Notes under the pieces: generated by a model
The model's input: only the letters and a program-made list of their open reading frames with translations
Told to the model about the DNA's origin: nothing
Databases searched by the model: none
Part shown: piece by piece, positions 15,604 through 24,632 of the stretch
Position numbering within the stretch: position 1 is the first letter of the stretch
Layout of the letters: each line of letters starts with the position of its first letter
Assembly: GCF_013912375.1 (NCBI RefSeq)
Contig: NZ_JACETV010000003.1
Span: forward strand, 1-64,000
Reading direction: 5' to 3'
Length of the DNA: 64,000 nucleotides
Source of the DNA: Emticicia sp. BO119
GTDB lineage: Bacteria > Bacteroidota > Bacteroidia > Cytophagales > Spirosomataceae
Program-made: the position numbers and the translations under genes

Positions 15604-16596
15604 TCATACGGTCATTGCCTCTTTATTATATCTATTTCTGTATTCTAAAGGTGACATACCGGTGATTTTTCTGAAAACTTCTCTGAATGCTTTAATATCA
15701 GAATATCCCACATCATACATTACTTCGTTAATGGTTTTACGGGTAGTTTCAAAGCTTTTTTTGGCCGCTTCAATTTTTACCCTTTGTGCATATTCAAGTG
15801 GAGTGTTTCCTGTTGCTTTTATAAATCTGCGGTCGAAGTTCCGCCTTCCAATGGCCAGTTTAGCCGATAAATCTTCAATAGAAATTTTTTCGTCTATTCT
15901 GCTTTCAATGTATTGCTGTGCTTTTTTTACATCTTCGTCTTCATGCAATTTCTGTCCGCTGAAAATACTGAATACCGACTGGTGTTGTCTGTCAATTTCA
16001 ATCTGAAAAACCTTGGCGCAATAAATGGCGGTTTCCCGGTTATAATACTTCTCAACCAGATAAATGAGCAGATTAAGAAAAGAATACGCCCCGCCGTTTG
16101 TATAAATACCGTTTTCATCGGTAATCAATTTATGGGTATGCAAATTTACATCCGGGAATAAGGATTTGAATGTATTTTCAGACGACCAGTGAGTAGAACA
16201 ATTTTTGCCATTGAGCAAGCCCGTTGCTGCCAGCATAAATGCGCCACTGCACATCGTAGCTATTTCTGCGCCTTGCTTGTATTGCTGGGTTATCCAGTCG
16301 GTCAAAAGCTTATTCCCTCCGAGGGCTTTCTGGTAATCTCTGGCTAAAGAGGGAATAATAATAAGATTAGTTTTTTTGAGATCGGCAATAGTGGTATGCG
16401 GACGAATGCTGAACAAACCATTATCAAACTCTGTATTTGCTGCAATACCTACAATCTGGGCTTTATATAAATCTTTATTTCCCATACTCTTCCAATGTTC
16501 TGCGGCCTGTAAAAGAATTTCATAAGAGCCCACAATACAGGCTACGCTACTTAAGTTTCCCTGACCGTCAGGAGCAATGATAGAGATATGTTTCAT
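15604..16596 (-). CDS. GlxA-type AraC-family transcriptional regulator
   Basis: The protein has 330 residues from MKHISIIAPDGQGNL. An N-terminal DJ-1/PfpI domain (about 1-190, with the ATMCSGAFMLAATGLL nucleophile-elbow-like turn) is followed by a C-terminal AraC domain with two helix-turn-helix motifs (SIEDLSAKLAIGRRNFDRRF and VMYDVGYSDIKAFREVFRK). Such proteins sense a small molecule or redox state through the first domain and activate transcription. Its target is unknown. A frame extension of 48 bases upstream is unlikely to be coding. Confidence 0.9.
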   Translation of the reverse strand: MKHISIIAPDGQGNLSSVACIVGSYEILLQAAEHWKSMGNKDLYKAQIVGIAANTEFDNGLFSIRPHTTIADLKKTNLIIIPSLARDYQKALGGNKLLTDWITQQYKQGAEIATMCSGAFMLAATGLLNGKNCSTHWSSENTFKSLFPDVNLHTHKLITDENGIYTNGGAYSFLNLLIYLVEKYYNRETAIYCAKVFQIEIDRQHQSVFSIFSGQKLHEDEDVKKAQQYIESRIDEKISIEDLSAKLAIGRRNFDRRFIKATGNTPLEYAQRVKIEAAKKSFETTRKTINEVMYDVGYSDIKAFREVFRKITGMSPLEYRNRYNKEAMTV

Positions 16597-16734
16597 GATA
16601 AATAATTTTTCACAAATATAGCGAAATGTAATTGTCTGAATCAACCCGTCAGAATGTCTATTTTACACCCTCTTAAAGTAAATTTCAGCTTCTAAATTTG
16701 TGCTATAAAAATTTATCCTGCGCAGAGCCGATAA

Positions 16735-16897
16735 TGAACCTGTTTAAACTTATTTCTTTTGCCTCCGAATGGCACTTTTTTAATCATATTTCACCGATTT
16801 ATTTTGTCCGTAGCTCTGCTACGCACTCAACAAATCCGCTCATCTGATTAAAAAATTGCACATTTCCGCCATAAAATAAAAAGTTTAAACAGGTTCA
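16735..16897. mobile_element. 163-bp MITE-like element with 17-bp perfect inverted ends
   Basis: The ends TGAACCTGTTTAAACTT (16735-16751) and AAGTTTAAACAGGTTCA (16881-16897) are exact inverted copies. The interior continues as an imperfect palindrome (TTTTTTAATCA with TGATTAAAAAA, GATTT with AAATC) down to a central CGTAGC-TCT-GCTACG hairpin. There is no gene inside. Its left 30 bases recur at 7141-7170. Confidence 0.75.
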
Positions 16898-16959
16898 ATA
16901 TTAAAAAGTTTCCTTAAAGCGCGAAGTTTTAAGCTCATCTGCCAGTAACCTTATCAAAC

Positions 16960-17703
16960 ATGAATACTTACGAACATTTCCTGAGCTTACATCATCGTCC
17001 TGAACCACTGGTTATAGCCAATGCCTGGAATGCTAAAAGTGCACAGATTATTGAAAAAAGCGGTTATGACGCTATTGCCACTTCAAGTGGGGCAATAGCC
17101 GATTCTCTGGGATACAAAGATGGTGAAGTGATACCATTTGCTGAATTGATTTATATTATAAAAAGAATAAAATCGTGCACAACACTACCGCTATCGGTGG
17201 ATATGGAAAGAGGGTATGCCAGTAATCCAGAAACGCTCACTGAAAATATCCAACAGCTTATTGATATTGGGGTGGCAGGTATAAATATAGAAGATGCCGA
17301 AGGAGAAGACGTATATCTAAGAAAATTGACAAGTATCAAAAATTATCTTGAAAAGACCAACCAGCAGCTTTTTATCAATGCCAGAACGGATGTTTTTTTA
17401 TTAAAACTCAACTCGCCTCTTGAAACAACCCTGAAAAGAGCAAAACTTTATGAAGAGGCTGGCGCGGACGGGTTGTTTGTTACGGCTGTAGGTGATGTTG
17501 AGCTAATCAAAGAAATTGCGGCCTCAACTACTCTTCCACTCAATGTAGTTGGTGTACCCAAACTCTCTTCTATCCGATTATTAGCCGAAAATGGCGTTAA
17601 GCGAATCAGTATGGCTGCTTTTCTCTACCGGGCTACTTATATACAGCTTGAAAAGATGGCTCAGGCAGTAATGGCAGAACAATCGTTTGTTCCACTACAT
17701 TAA
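16960..17703 (+). CDS. Isocitrate lyase/PEP mutase superfamily protein
   Basis: A 247-residue protein with the PEP-mutase-type TIM barrel: NAWNAKSA near the N-terminus, ATSSGAIADSLGYKDG, VDMERGYA (metal-binding Asp), INIEDAEGE and INARTDVFL. The family forms or cleaves C-C or C-P bonds of small oxo-acids. The Cys of the isocitrate lyase KKCGH loop is not present, so it is nearer to oxaloacetate/phosphonopyruvate-type or uncharacterised members. The substrate is not known. A SnoaL-like gene follows after 41 bases. Confidence 0.85.
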   Translation: MNTYEHFLSLHHRPEPLVIANAWNAKSAQIIEKSGYDAIATSSGAIADSLGYKDGEVIPFAELIYIIKRIKSCTTLPLSVDMERGYASNPETLTENIQQLIDIGVAGINIEDAEGEDVYLRKLTSIKNYLEKTNQQLFINARTDVFLLKLNSPLETTLKRAKLYEEAGADGLFVTAVGDVELIKEIAASTTLPLNVVGVPKLSSIRLLAENGVKRISMAAFLYRATYIQLEKMAQAVMAEQSFVPLH

Positions 17704-17744
17704 TCAGCTCATTAATTATACATTATCATAAATCCATATTTAAT

Positions 17745-18116
17745 ATGCAAAACAAAGAAATGACTACAATAGAAGTAGCAGCAAGATTTAATGCTTTAGC
17801 ACAACAAGAGAAATGGTTTGAGATACAGGACGAACTATTTGCCGAAAATGTAAAAAGTATTGAACCACCAGACTCGCCTTACCTCAAAGATGCTGAGGGA
17901 AAAGCTTTGGTGAGAGAAAAAGGAGAAAACTGGGTAAAAAGAATAACAGCCGCCTACAAGCTGGCGACTACCGAACCTGTGATAGCAGGCAACCATTTTG
18001 CGATAGGCAGAGAATTTGATATAGAAGTTAGTGAGTTAGGCCGAGTGCATATCAATGAGATAATATTATATGAGGTGAAGGAAGGGAAGATTGTATTGGA
18101 GCAGTTTTTTTATTGA
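17745..18116 (+). CDS. SnoaL-like (NTF2-fold) protein
   Basis: A 123-residue protein with the NTF2/SnoaL pattern: an N-terminal helix pair (VAARFNALAQQEKWFEIQDELFAENVKSIEP) and a C-terminal beta-sheet ending in ILYEVKEGKIVLEQFFY. An ATG five codons in (17760) is an alternative start. Members bind or isomerise small hydrophobic molecules, but no catalytic set is obvious here. It is probably co-transcribed with the preceding PEP-mutase-family gene. Confidence 0.75.
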   Translation: MQNKEMTTIEVAARFNALAQQEKWFEIQDELFAENVKSIEPPDSPYLKDAEGKALVREKGENWVKRITAAYKLATTEPVIAGNHFAIGREFDIEVSELGRVHINEIILYEVKEGKIVLEQFFY

Positions 18117-18141
18117 GACCAGCTACTCAGTTTTACTATTC

Positions 18142-18564
18142 TTAGCACTTTATTAAAAGATACACAAAGAAGCCAGACAGAATAATACTTATGAGAGTCA
18201 TGCTATAACCCGCCCATATAAGGGTTTTAGTTAGATTTTGAGTATGAGGAGCCAATTCAAGACCTAATTTTTCTTTAATTTTGAGAAGAGATTCTGTTAA
18301 TTCTCTTGACATTGGGATTGCTTGTATGAATCCTGTACCTGTAGCAAAGCATATAATAACTGGTAGAACGACACCAAATAATGACAATTTAAGCGTATGG
18401 TCTGATTTATGTTCTGCTTGCGACAACGTATATGAAATAATAGCTCCTGAAACAGTTGATGTTGCCACTAAAGTTTTAAGTACTATGTCCAGATAAAACT
18501 TATAAAGTTCTACAAGAATTTTATACTCATCCAAATCATAACTTGCGTTTTTCACTGTTTTCAT
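18142..18564 (-). CDS. Small membrane protein of unknown function
   Basis: A 140-residue protein with three likely transmembrane segments (about 28-48, 58-80 and 112-138) and a charged loop between the last two. No family motif is recognised. It is transcribed alone, convergent with the SnoaL-like gene. Confidence 0.6.
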   Translation of the reverse strand: MKTVKNASYDLDEYKILVELYKFYLDIVLKTLVATSTVSGAIISYTLSQAEHKSDHTLKLSLFGVVLPVIICFATGTGFIQAIPMSRELTESLLKIKEKLGLELAPHTQNLTKTLIWAGYSMTLISIILSGFFVYLLIKC

Positions 18565-18612
18565 AATTTACAACTTTGCAGTAGAATAGATTGAACATGA
18601 ATATACAAAAAG

Positions 18613-18636
18613 AACCATCCCCCAAAGAGGATGGCT
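18613..18636 (-). terminator. Terminator of the molybdenum oxidoreductase operon
   Basis: AACCATCC (18613-18620) pairs with GGATGGCT (18629-18636). On the minus strand the stem is followed by TTCTTTTTG, about 30 bases after the stop codon at 18667. Confidence 0.65.
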
Positions 18637-18666
18637 CATATATGGGTAAGGAATCGTAATGGGTCA

Positions 18667-20826
18667 TTATGAAATACCGTCCAATAGTTTTTCTTCCTGC
18701 TCAATAAACGGCTGGTTTTTCAGGCGCTTACCTGTGGCCTTGAAGATTGCATTAGCAATTGAGGCTCCGGTTGGTGGCAGGGCAGGCTCTCCCAACCCTG
18801 TCGGGTCGATGCCATTATCAACAAAGTGTACGTCAATGGCAGGAATCTCGTTCATCTTGATCAGACGGAAAGTATTGAAGTTACTCTGGTTGGGTTTACC
18901 TTCAGTAAAGGTCAGGTTGCCATACATGGCGTGTCCCATTCCGTCTACGATGCCCCCTACTACCTGGTTTCTGGCACCACTCTGGTTGATTACTACACCG
19001 CAGTCGACAGCCGCATAGATTTTCTGCAAGACAGGTTTGCCTTTTTTCATCACTACTTCTCCTACCTGCGCTACATAAGAAGCATGAGAGAAATAGACAC
19101 TAAAGCCAAGACTTACACCTTTGCGTTTTTTGTTCCAGCCTGATTTTTCGGCAGCTAATTCAATGACTGCCTTCATGCGGTCAATGTCATAACGAACAGG
19201 GCCTGTTGGCGATGTTTTGGCTTTGTCCAGCAATTCCAGTCTGAATTGCACAGCATCTTTACCTGCGGCATTGGCTACTTCGTCAATAAAAGACTGTTCG
19301 GCAAAGGCCAGGAAGTTGGTAATAGGTGCTCTCCAGGGGCCGGTAGTGATGGGTGATTTATGGTCAACTGAATCAATCAATAAATTAGGTACAGCACCAG
19401 ACGGGAAGTTATTCTCGCGGGTTGGGTTTCCGGCATTAATACCTACTCCACGAAGCGAGTAGCCAATCATATTCCCTTGTTTGTCTAACGCAGCACGGAA
19501 ACGATAACGCACTGCCGGACGATAGCTACCACCCGTCATATCATCTTCACGCGTCCAGATAACTTTTACAGGGGCTTTTACGAGGTTAGAGACCTCTACG
19601 GCTTCCAATACGTAGTCTGTACCCAAACGACGGCCAAAACCGCCACCCATACGGGTTAGCTCTACTGTTACTTTCTCAGGGGCAATATTGAGTAATTTTG
19701 CTGTCTGCCCTTGCGCATTGGCAGGTGTCTGTGTAGGGCCAACTAATTCTACGCCATCTTCTCTTACATGAGCAAAGAAGTTCATTGGTTCCATGGGGTT
19801 ATGCGGCAGGAATGGACACTGGTATTCTGATTCTACTATTTTTGCCGCATTCTTAAAAGCTTCTTCTACATTTCCTTCTTTTCTTCTGACATCTGCTTTC
19901 GGCGAATCAAGTAATTCTTTGAAGAGTTTGTTGTGGTCGTCGGTGCTTTCAAGGTTTCCATCTTTTTCCCATTCTATTTTCAAGGCATCTTTGGCCTTTT
20001 TCACTTCCCAGGTTGATTTACCAACTACTGCTACCTTGTTTTTGAAAGAGACTACATCAACAATACCCGGCATTGCTTTGGCGGCTGAGGCATCGAATGA
20101 TTTGAGTTTTAAACCAAAAGCTGGTGGGCGCTGAATCATCGAGAATAGCATACCCTCTCTGTAAAAGTCTATTCCGAAAAGCGGCTGACCAGTGATAATT
20201 GGTTTATTATCTACGTTTTTTACTGTCGAACCTATCAGTTTAAAATCTTTCAGGTCTTTTAGTTTTACATCTGTCGGCGGGGTAATCTGAGCCGCATCTG
20301 TGGCTAATTCGCCATAACTCAGTTTTTTGGCTGAGGTGGTGTGTATCACATAACCTTTTTCGGTTTTGCACTCAGTGGCAGATACATTCCACTTTCTGGC
20401 GGCGGCCTCTATTAACATCTGGCGGGCTGTAGCTCCGGCCTTGCGGAGTCTTTGCCAGGAGTGTGGAATAGACCCACTACCGCCAGCTACCTGACGCTCA
20501 AATTTCTTTGTATCTAAAGGCGCTTGTATCACTTTCACATTGGCCCAATCTACATCCAGTTCTTCGGCTACTATAATCGGAAAGGCTGTTTTGATGCCTT
20601 GTCCGATTTCCGGATTGGGTGAAAATATAGTTACGATTCCATCAGGATGTATCGATAAATAGGCATTCGGAGCAAAATCTGCGGCGGCAATAGCTGCTGC
20701 ATCTGTTGCGGCAATGTCTCCGGCAAATGCCTCTTTGCCGAACCAGTTAAAACTCAACATGAAACCACCACCTGCAAGCGCGGCCGATTTCAAAAAATTT
20801 CTACGGCTGTTGTTTGTCTTTTCCAT
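18667..20826 (-). CDS. Molybdopterin-binding oxidoreductase large subunit (IorB-like)
   Basis: A 719-residue protein with a twin-arginine signal (SRRNFLK at 7-13) followed by a hydrophobic AALAGGGFML stretch, so it is exported folded. The body is the xanthine dehydrogenase/aldehyde oxidase molybdenum-binding fold, split as in the isoquinoline 1-oxidoreductase beta-subunit group; motifs include GGGFGRRLGTDYVLEA, GGSGSIPHSW and a C-terminal GLGEPALPPTG with the presumed catalytic Glu. It hydroxylates N-heterocycles or oxidises aldehydes in the periplasm. Its gene begins 1 base after the stop of the [2Fe-2S] subunit gene. Confidence 0.88.
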   Translation of the reverse strand: MEKTNNSRRNFLKSAALAGGGFMLSFNWFGKEAFAGDIAATDAAAIAAADFAPNAYLSIHPDGIVTIFSPNPEIGQGIKTAFPIIVAEELDVDWANVKVIQAPLDTKKFERQVAGGSGSIPHSWQRLRKAGATARQMLIEAAARKWNVSATECKTEKGYVIHTTSAKKLSYGELATDAAQITPPTDVKLKDLKDFKLIGSTVKNVDNKPIITGQPLFGIDFYREGMLFSMIQRPPAFGLKLKSFDASAAKAMPGIVDVVSFKNKVAVVGKSTWEVKKAKDALKIEWEKDGNLESTDDHNKLFKELLDSPKADVRRKEGNVEEAFKNAAKIVESEYQCPFLPHNPMEPMNFFAHVREDGVELVGPTQTPANAQGQTAKLLNIAPEKVTVELTRMGGGFGRRLGTDYVLEAVEVSNLVKAPVKVIWTREDDMTGGSYRPAVRYRFRAALDKQGNMIGYSLRGVGINAGNPTRENNFPSGAVPNLLIDSVDHKSPITTGPWRAPITNFLAFAEQSFIDEVANAAGKDAVQFRLELLDKAKTSPTGPVRYDIDRMKAVIELAAEKSGWNKKRKGVSLGFSVYFSHASYVAQVGEVVMKKGKPVLQKIYAAVDCGVVINQSGARNQVVGGIVDGMGHAMYGNLTFTEGKPNQSNFNTFRLIKMNEIPAIDVHFVDNGIDPTGLGEPALPPTGASIANAIFKATGKRLKNQPFIEQEEKLLDGIS

Positions 20827-20827
20827 G

Positions 20828-21289
20828 TTATTTCATTTTGGTTGCTGCTAACTGAACGGCTTCTCTGATACGGTGGTAGGTACCACAGCGACATAAATTA
20901 TTTGACATCGCAGTTTCTATTTCTTCTGTAGTAGGTTTAGGATTGCTTTTCAGAAATGCGGCGGCGGTCATAATCTGCCCGGCCTGGCAATAGCCACATT
21001 GAGGAACATCCACCTCATGCCATGCCGTTTGTACGGGGTGGTCACCTTTTTCGGATAGCCCTTCAATAGTAGTTATTTTAGCTTCGCTTACCGATGATAC
21101 AGGCAAGATACAGGTGCGGGTTGCTTCGCCGTTGATATGTACTGTACAAGCCCCACACATAGCCATTCCACAGCCGTACTTTGTACCTAACAATCCTAAA
21201 TGGTCACGCAAAACCCATAGCAGCGGTGTGTCGGGGGCTACGTCTGTTTTATAGACTTTCCCGTTAATGTTAAGGTTGTAATTTGCCAT
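20828..21289 (-). CDS. [2Fe-2S] subunit of molybdenum oxidoreductase (IorA-like)
   Basis: The protein has 153 residues. The first plant-type [2Fe-2S] site is Cys40, Cys45, Cys48 and Cys60 (GCGMAMCGACTV). The second all-helical site is Cys98, Cys101, Cys133 and Cys135 (CGYCQAG and NLCRCGTY). It relays electrons from the molybdenum cofactor of the large subunit. It has no signal peptide and would be carried through the Tat system by its partner. No FAD subunit gene is nearby, as expected for this periplasmic type, where cytochromes usually accept the electrons. Confidence 0.92.
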   Translation of the reverse strand: MANYNLNINGKVYKTDVAPDTPLLWVLRDHLGLLGTKYGCGMAMCGACTVHINGEATRTCILPVSSVSEAKITTIEGLSEKGDHPVQTAWHEVDVPQCGYCQAGQIMTAAAFLKSNPKPTTEEIETAMSNNLCRCGTYHRIREAVQLAATKMK

Positions 21290-21378
21290 CGTAGTTTATT
21301 TTGTTGATAGTCAATAGATTAGTCAAAATTAAAGAAAATACTTAGACATTGGAAAGAATTTTGATACTAATTATTTTG

Positions 21379-21408
21379 TTGGGCAAAGAAAGTAGACAAA
21401 CTGCCCAA
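21379..21408. promoter_or_regulatory. Dyad TTGGGCA-N16-TGCCCAA
   Basis: This perfect 7-base dyad lies in the gap between the divergent oxidoreductase and MlaE genes. No T-tract follows it. It could be an operator. Confidence 0.3.
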
Positions 21409-21501
21409 ATGATTATACCACAGTTTGAGTATTTTTTTCCCCATACGTATATAAATTCTTTAAAAACGTAGATGGTTTATAAATTTAACGATATACTTTA
21501 A

Positions 21502-21509
21502 TAACTTTG
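21502..21509 (+). promoter_or_regulatory. -7 element (TAACTTTG) for the MlaE gene
   Basis: TAACTTTG matches TAnnTTTG 20 bases before the chosen ATG at 21529. A -33 TTG is not evident. Confidence 0.35.
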
Positions 21510-21528
21510 AGGCACCGGATCTCCACTA

Positions 21529-22326
21529 ATGCAAGAAAATATGGGTTCACATTCAAGAAAAAATTTATTCTCTGAAAAAATAGATGATTGGCTTATTGGG
21601 TTTAAAGATGGTGCCGACTTCCTGCTGTTGTTCTTCAAGGAAACTCTTAGTGGAAATTTTGAATTTAAAGAATTTGTCAATCAATGCTACCGTATCGGTA
21701 ACAGTTCACTGACACTTATATCGCTGACAGGTTTTGTAACAGGCTTTGTATTTACCAAACAATCAAGGCCGTCATTAGAAAGTTTTGGGGCAACATCCTG
21801 GCTTCCGTCATTAGTAACCATTGCCATTATCAGAGCTTTGGCTCCTTTGGTAACCTCTCTGATATGTGCAGGTAAGGTAGGGTCAAGTATCGGGGCAGAG
21901 TTAGGCTCTATGAAAGTAACCGAACAGGTAGATGCAATGGAGGTGTCGGCTGTTAACCCCATTAAGTTTTTAGTGGTAACACGGGTGCTGGCTACTACCA
22001 TCACTATTCCTATCCTATCGTTTTATTGTGCACTCATGGCCATGATAGGGGTGTTTCTGAACGTAACTACCAACGAAGACACAAGCCTGCCGGCTTTTCT
22101 TGAGCAGGCATTTAACAGCATTATTTTTCTGGATATGTGGACGGCCGTTATCAAAGCTGTGGCCTATGGTTTCACTATTGGTATTGTGGGCTGTTATAAG
22201 GGATACAATGCGAGCAATGGTACGTTAGGTGTAGGTAAAGCCGCCAACTCGTCGGTTGTATTGTCTATGTTTTTAATATTTATTGAAGAAGTATTTATAG
22301 TACAAGTAACTAACTGGTTTAGATGA
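21529..22326 (+). CDS. MlaE-family lipid ABC transporter permease
   Basis: A 265-residue protein. A short charged N-terminus is followed by the MlaE permease domain with about five transmembrane segments. The family signature is visible in RALAPLVTSLICAGKVGSSIGAELGSMKVTEQVDAMEV. It forms the inner-membrane channel for phospholipid transport between the inner and outer membranes, with the ATPase and MCE protein encoded downstream. The gene is separated from the ATPase gene by about 230 bases that contain a palindromic repeat. Confidence 0.92.
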   Translation: MQENMGSHSRKNLFSEKIDDWLIGFKDGADFLLLFFKETLSGNFEFKEFVNQCYRIGNSSLTLISLTGFVTGFVFTKQSRPSLESFGATSWLPSLVTIAIIRALAPLVTSLICAGKVGSSIGAELGSMKVTEQVDAMEVSAVNPIKFLVVTRVLATTITIPILSFYCALMAMIGVFLNVTTNEDTSLPAFLEQAFNSIIFLDMWTAVIKAVAYGFTIGIVGCYKGYNASNGTLGVGKAANSSVVLSMFLIFIEEVFIVQVTNWFR

Positions 22327-22344
22327 TAAAATTTAGTGATTGCG

Positions 22345-22540
22345 TGAATTAGTGATTGAGTGATTAATTGAGAATTAGCCATTAATTAATCTTGAACTTT
22401 GATTTACCTGATTTATTGATTTTTATGATAAGATTTACAATCAATAATCAACAATAGTATAATCAATTTATAAATCAGCGCAATCAGGTTAATCAGCTAA
22501 ATCACAGTTTAAGACATAATCACTCAATCGCTAAATCACT
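22345..22540. repeat. Palindromic element between mlaE and mlaF homologues
   Basis: The left end TGAATTAGTGATTGAGTGAT (from 22345) and right end TAATCACTCAATCGCTAAATCA (to 22539) are near-perfect inverted copies. An inner AT-rich palindrome includes TTTACCTGATT and AATCAGGTTAATC. The same GATTGAGTGA ends occur at 53711-53824. No gene lies inside. It probably inserted into the operon. Confidence 0.6.
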
Positions 22541-22553
22541 CAATAAACAACCC

Positions 22554-23309
22554 ATGAACAAGGTAATAGAAATAGAACATCTTTATAAGTCATTTGGCGA
22601 CAGGAAGGTTTTAATAGATGCTGATCTGGAAGTCTATGAAGGTGAAAACATGGTGGTTCTGGGGAGGTCAGGAACCGGGAAATCGGTTCTGATAAAAATC
22701 ATTGCAGGGCTTCTGACTGCCGATAAAGGGAGTGTAAAAGTATTGGGGCAAGAGGTGACACAACTCCAGAAAAAAGAACTCAATGAATTGCGTCTGAAAA
22801 TAGGTTTTTCGTTTCAGAATAGTGCGCTTTATGATAGTATGACTGTAAGAGAGAATCTGGAGTTTCCGCTGGTAAGGAATGTTCGGAATATGAGCAGGGG
22901 GGAAATCAATAAAGCGGTGCATAAGGTATTGGACTCGGTAAGTCTGCTAAAATCTATTAACCAGATGCCGGCAGAATTATCGGGCGGACAGAAAAAACGT
23001 ATCGGGATTGCCCGTACACTGATTATGAATCCGAAGATTATGCTATATGACGAACCGACTGCCGGCCTTGACCCGATTACCTGTATTGAGATTAATCAGT
23101 TAATTAATGAGGTAAAAGAAAATTATAATACGAGTTCGATTATCATCACCCATGACCTGACCTGTGCCAAAGAAACAGGCGATCGTGTAGCGGTGTTATA
23201 TGAAGGCAACTTTAAGTTTCAGGGGACATTTGACGAGGTGTTCAAGAATCCTGATCCGAGAATCAAGAATTTTTACGATTACAATTTTATAGAAAATCAA
23301 AAGAAATAG
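22554..23309 (+). CDS. MlaF-family lipid ABC transporter ATPase
   Basis: A 251-residue protein with Walker A GRSGTGKS at 37-44, signature LSGGQ at 142-146, Walker B IMLYDEPTAGLDP and switch His in IIITHD. It powers lipid transport by the MlaE permease. The MCE-protein gene starts 4 bases downstream. The C-terminus (about 20 residues past the ATPase fold) is short and basic. Confidence 0.93.
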   Translation: MNKVIEIEHLYKSFGDRKVLIDADLEVYEGENMVVLGRSGTGKSVLIKIIAGLLTADKGSVKVLGQEVTQLQKKELNELRLKIGFSFQNSALYDSMTVRENLEFPLVRNVRNMSRGEINKAVHKVLDSVSLLKSINQMPAELSGGQKKRIGIARTLIMNPKIMLYDEPTAGLDPITCIEINQLINEVKENYNTSSIIITHDLTCAKETGDRVAVLYEGNFKFQGTFDEVFKNPDPRIKNFYDYNFIENQKK

Positions 23310-23313
23310 GTAT

Positions 23314-24357
23314 ATGGCGACCCCAGAATCTTCATCGAGAATAGCGGCCAAGGTTGGTTTATTTATTTTAATAGGTGTTATTATTTTAGCCGCCGGTATC
23401 CTTACGCTCGGCACCATGCGTAAATCGTTCATTAAACGCATAGATGCTACGGCTACATTTAATAGTGTTAACGGCCTTACCAAGGGTAACAATGTGTGGT
23501 ATGCCGGAGTAAAAGTAGGTACAGTTCAGGAAATATCATTTACGCCAGACGCTAAGGTAAAAGTACTGTTTAGTATCGAAGACAAATCTCAGCCTTTTAT
23601 CAAACAGGATGCTACTGTAAGAGTAAGCTCTGACGGCCTGATTGGAAACCCCATCATCCTGATTTCCGGTGGTTCGCCTGATGTCAAGATGATAGAGGCA
23701 GGTCATACTTTTAAGGCAGAAGCAGATGTTACGCAACAGGAGATGCTCTCAACCTTGCAGGCAAACAACAAGAATATTCTGGATATTACCAACGACCTGA
23801 AAGGGTTAACGGCTGATATCAGGGCAGGACAAGGTTCATTAGGTAAACTGATGAAAGATGAGGCGCTTTATGCCAGTATCTCTAAAAGTATGTCGACTGT
23901 TGAATCTGCTACGAGAGATTTGAAGAGAGGAGCTACTGCCTTAGCCACTCTGACAGATAAATTAAATGCAGAAGGCAATTTTATTAACTCCCTTGCTACT
24001 GATAAAGAGATTTATCCTTCTATTAAAAATACAGTTGCCTCATTACAGAGTACTTCGCAGACTTTGAAAGAGACGACGACTTCTGCCCAGAAAACCGTTG
24101 GCAATTTAGAGCAGACTACCAACGCTTTACTGAATAATCCTAATAATACGATTGGCGTACTGCTGCACGACCCGAAGGCTGCCAACAATATCAGAGAAAC
24201 AATCAGTAATCTCGAAAGCAGTACCGAAAAGCTGGATGAGAATCTGGAAGCCCTGAAACACAATTTCCTGTTCAGAAGATATTTCAGAAATAAGGCCAAA
24301 GAAGAAGAAAAGAAAAAAGAAGAACAGCAGAAGATACAAACGGCGAATCCAAAGTGA
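23314..24357 (+). CDS. MlaD-family MCE-domain protein
   Basis: A 347-residue protein with one transmembrane helix at about 13-33. A single MCE domain (about 40-140; LTKGNNVWYAGVKVGTV and ISSDGLIG-like turns) is followed by a long helical region with coiled-coil character and an extremely basic/acidic tail near KAKEEEKKKEEQQK. It is the periplasmic lipid-binding ring of the Mla-type transporter. The long helix could span part of the periplasm. Confidence 0.9.
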   Translation: MATPESSSRIAAKVGLFILIGVIILAAGILTLGTMRKSFIKRIDATATFNSVNGLTKGNNVWYAGVKVGTVQEISFTPDAKVKVLFSIEDKSQPFIKQDATVRVSSDGLIGNPIILISGGSPDVKMIEAGHTFKAEADVTQQEMLSTLQANNKNILDITNDLKGLTADIRAGQGSLGKLMKDEALYASISKSMSTVESATRDLKRGATALATLTDKLNAEGNFINSLATDKEIYPSIKNTVASLQSTSQTLKETTTSAQKTVGNLEQTTNALLNNPNNTIGVLLHDPKAANNIRETISNLESSTEKLDENLEALKHNFLFRRYFRNKAKEEEKKKEEQQKIQTANPK

Positions 24358-24385
24358 TAGCATTGTAGTATCATATCATATATGT

Positions 24386-24420
24386 AAAAATAGAACCTCT
24401 GATAGGGTTCTATTTTTTTT
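24386..24420 (+). terminator. Terminator of the Mla operon
   Basis: AATAGAACC pairs with GGGTTCTATT around a short loop, followed by eight T residues. Confidence 0.8.
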
Positions 24421-24632
24421 GCGCTATACTATTAATATACTTATTCCAGAACCACAAAATCTTAACCGTAGAATAACTTTTGCTTAGAAAATCGGTATAT
24501 ATGCTCACCGATTTTCGTTAATTCATTTATCTAATTATTAGTGCATTTTAAAATATACATTAACAATTAATTTCCATTAACTTCTATCCGAATATGGTCA
24601 AAATCGGCTAAAAAGTTAAAATTTCTTATCTA

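Noticed and set aside
19793-20134. 113-codon plus-strand frame inside the molybdenum subunit gene
   Set aside because: It is antisense to a clearly conserved catalytic subunit, with no start context or protein features.
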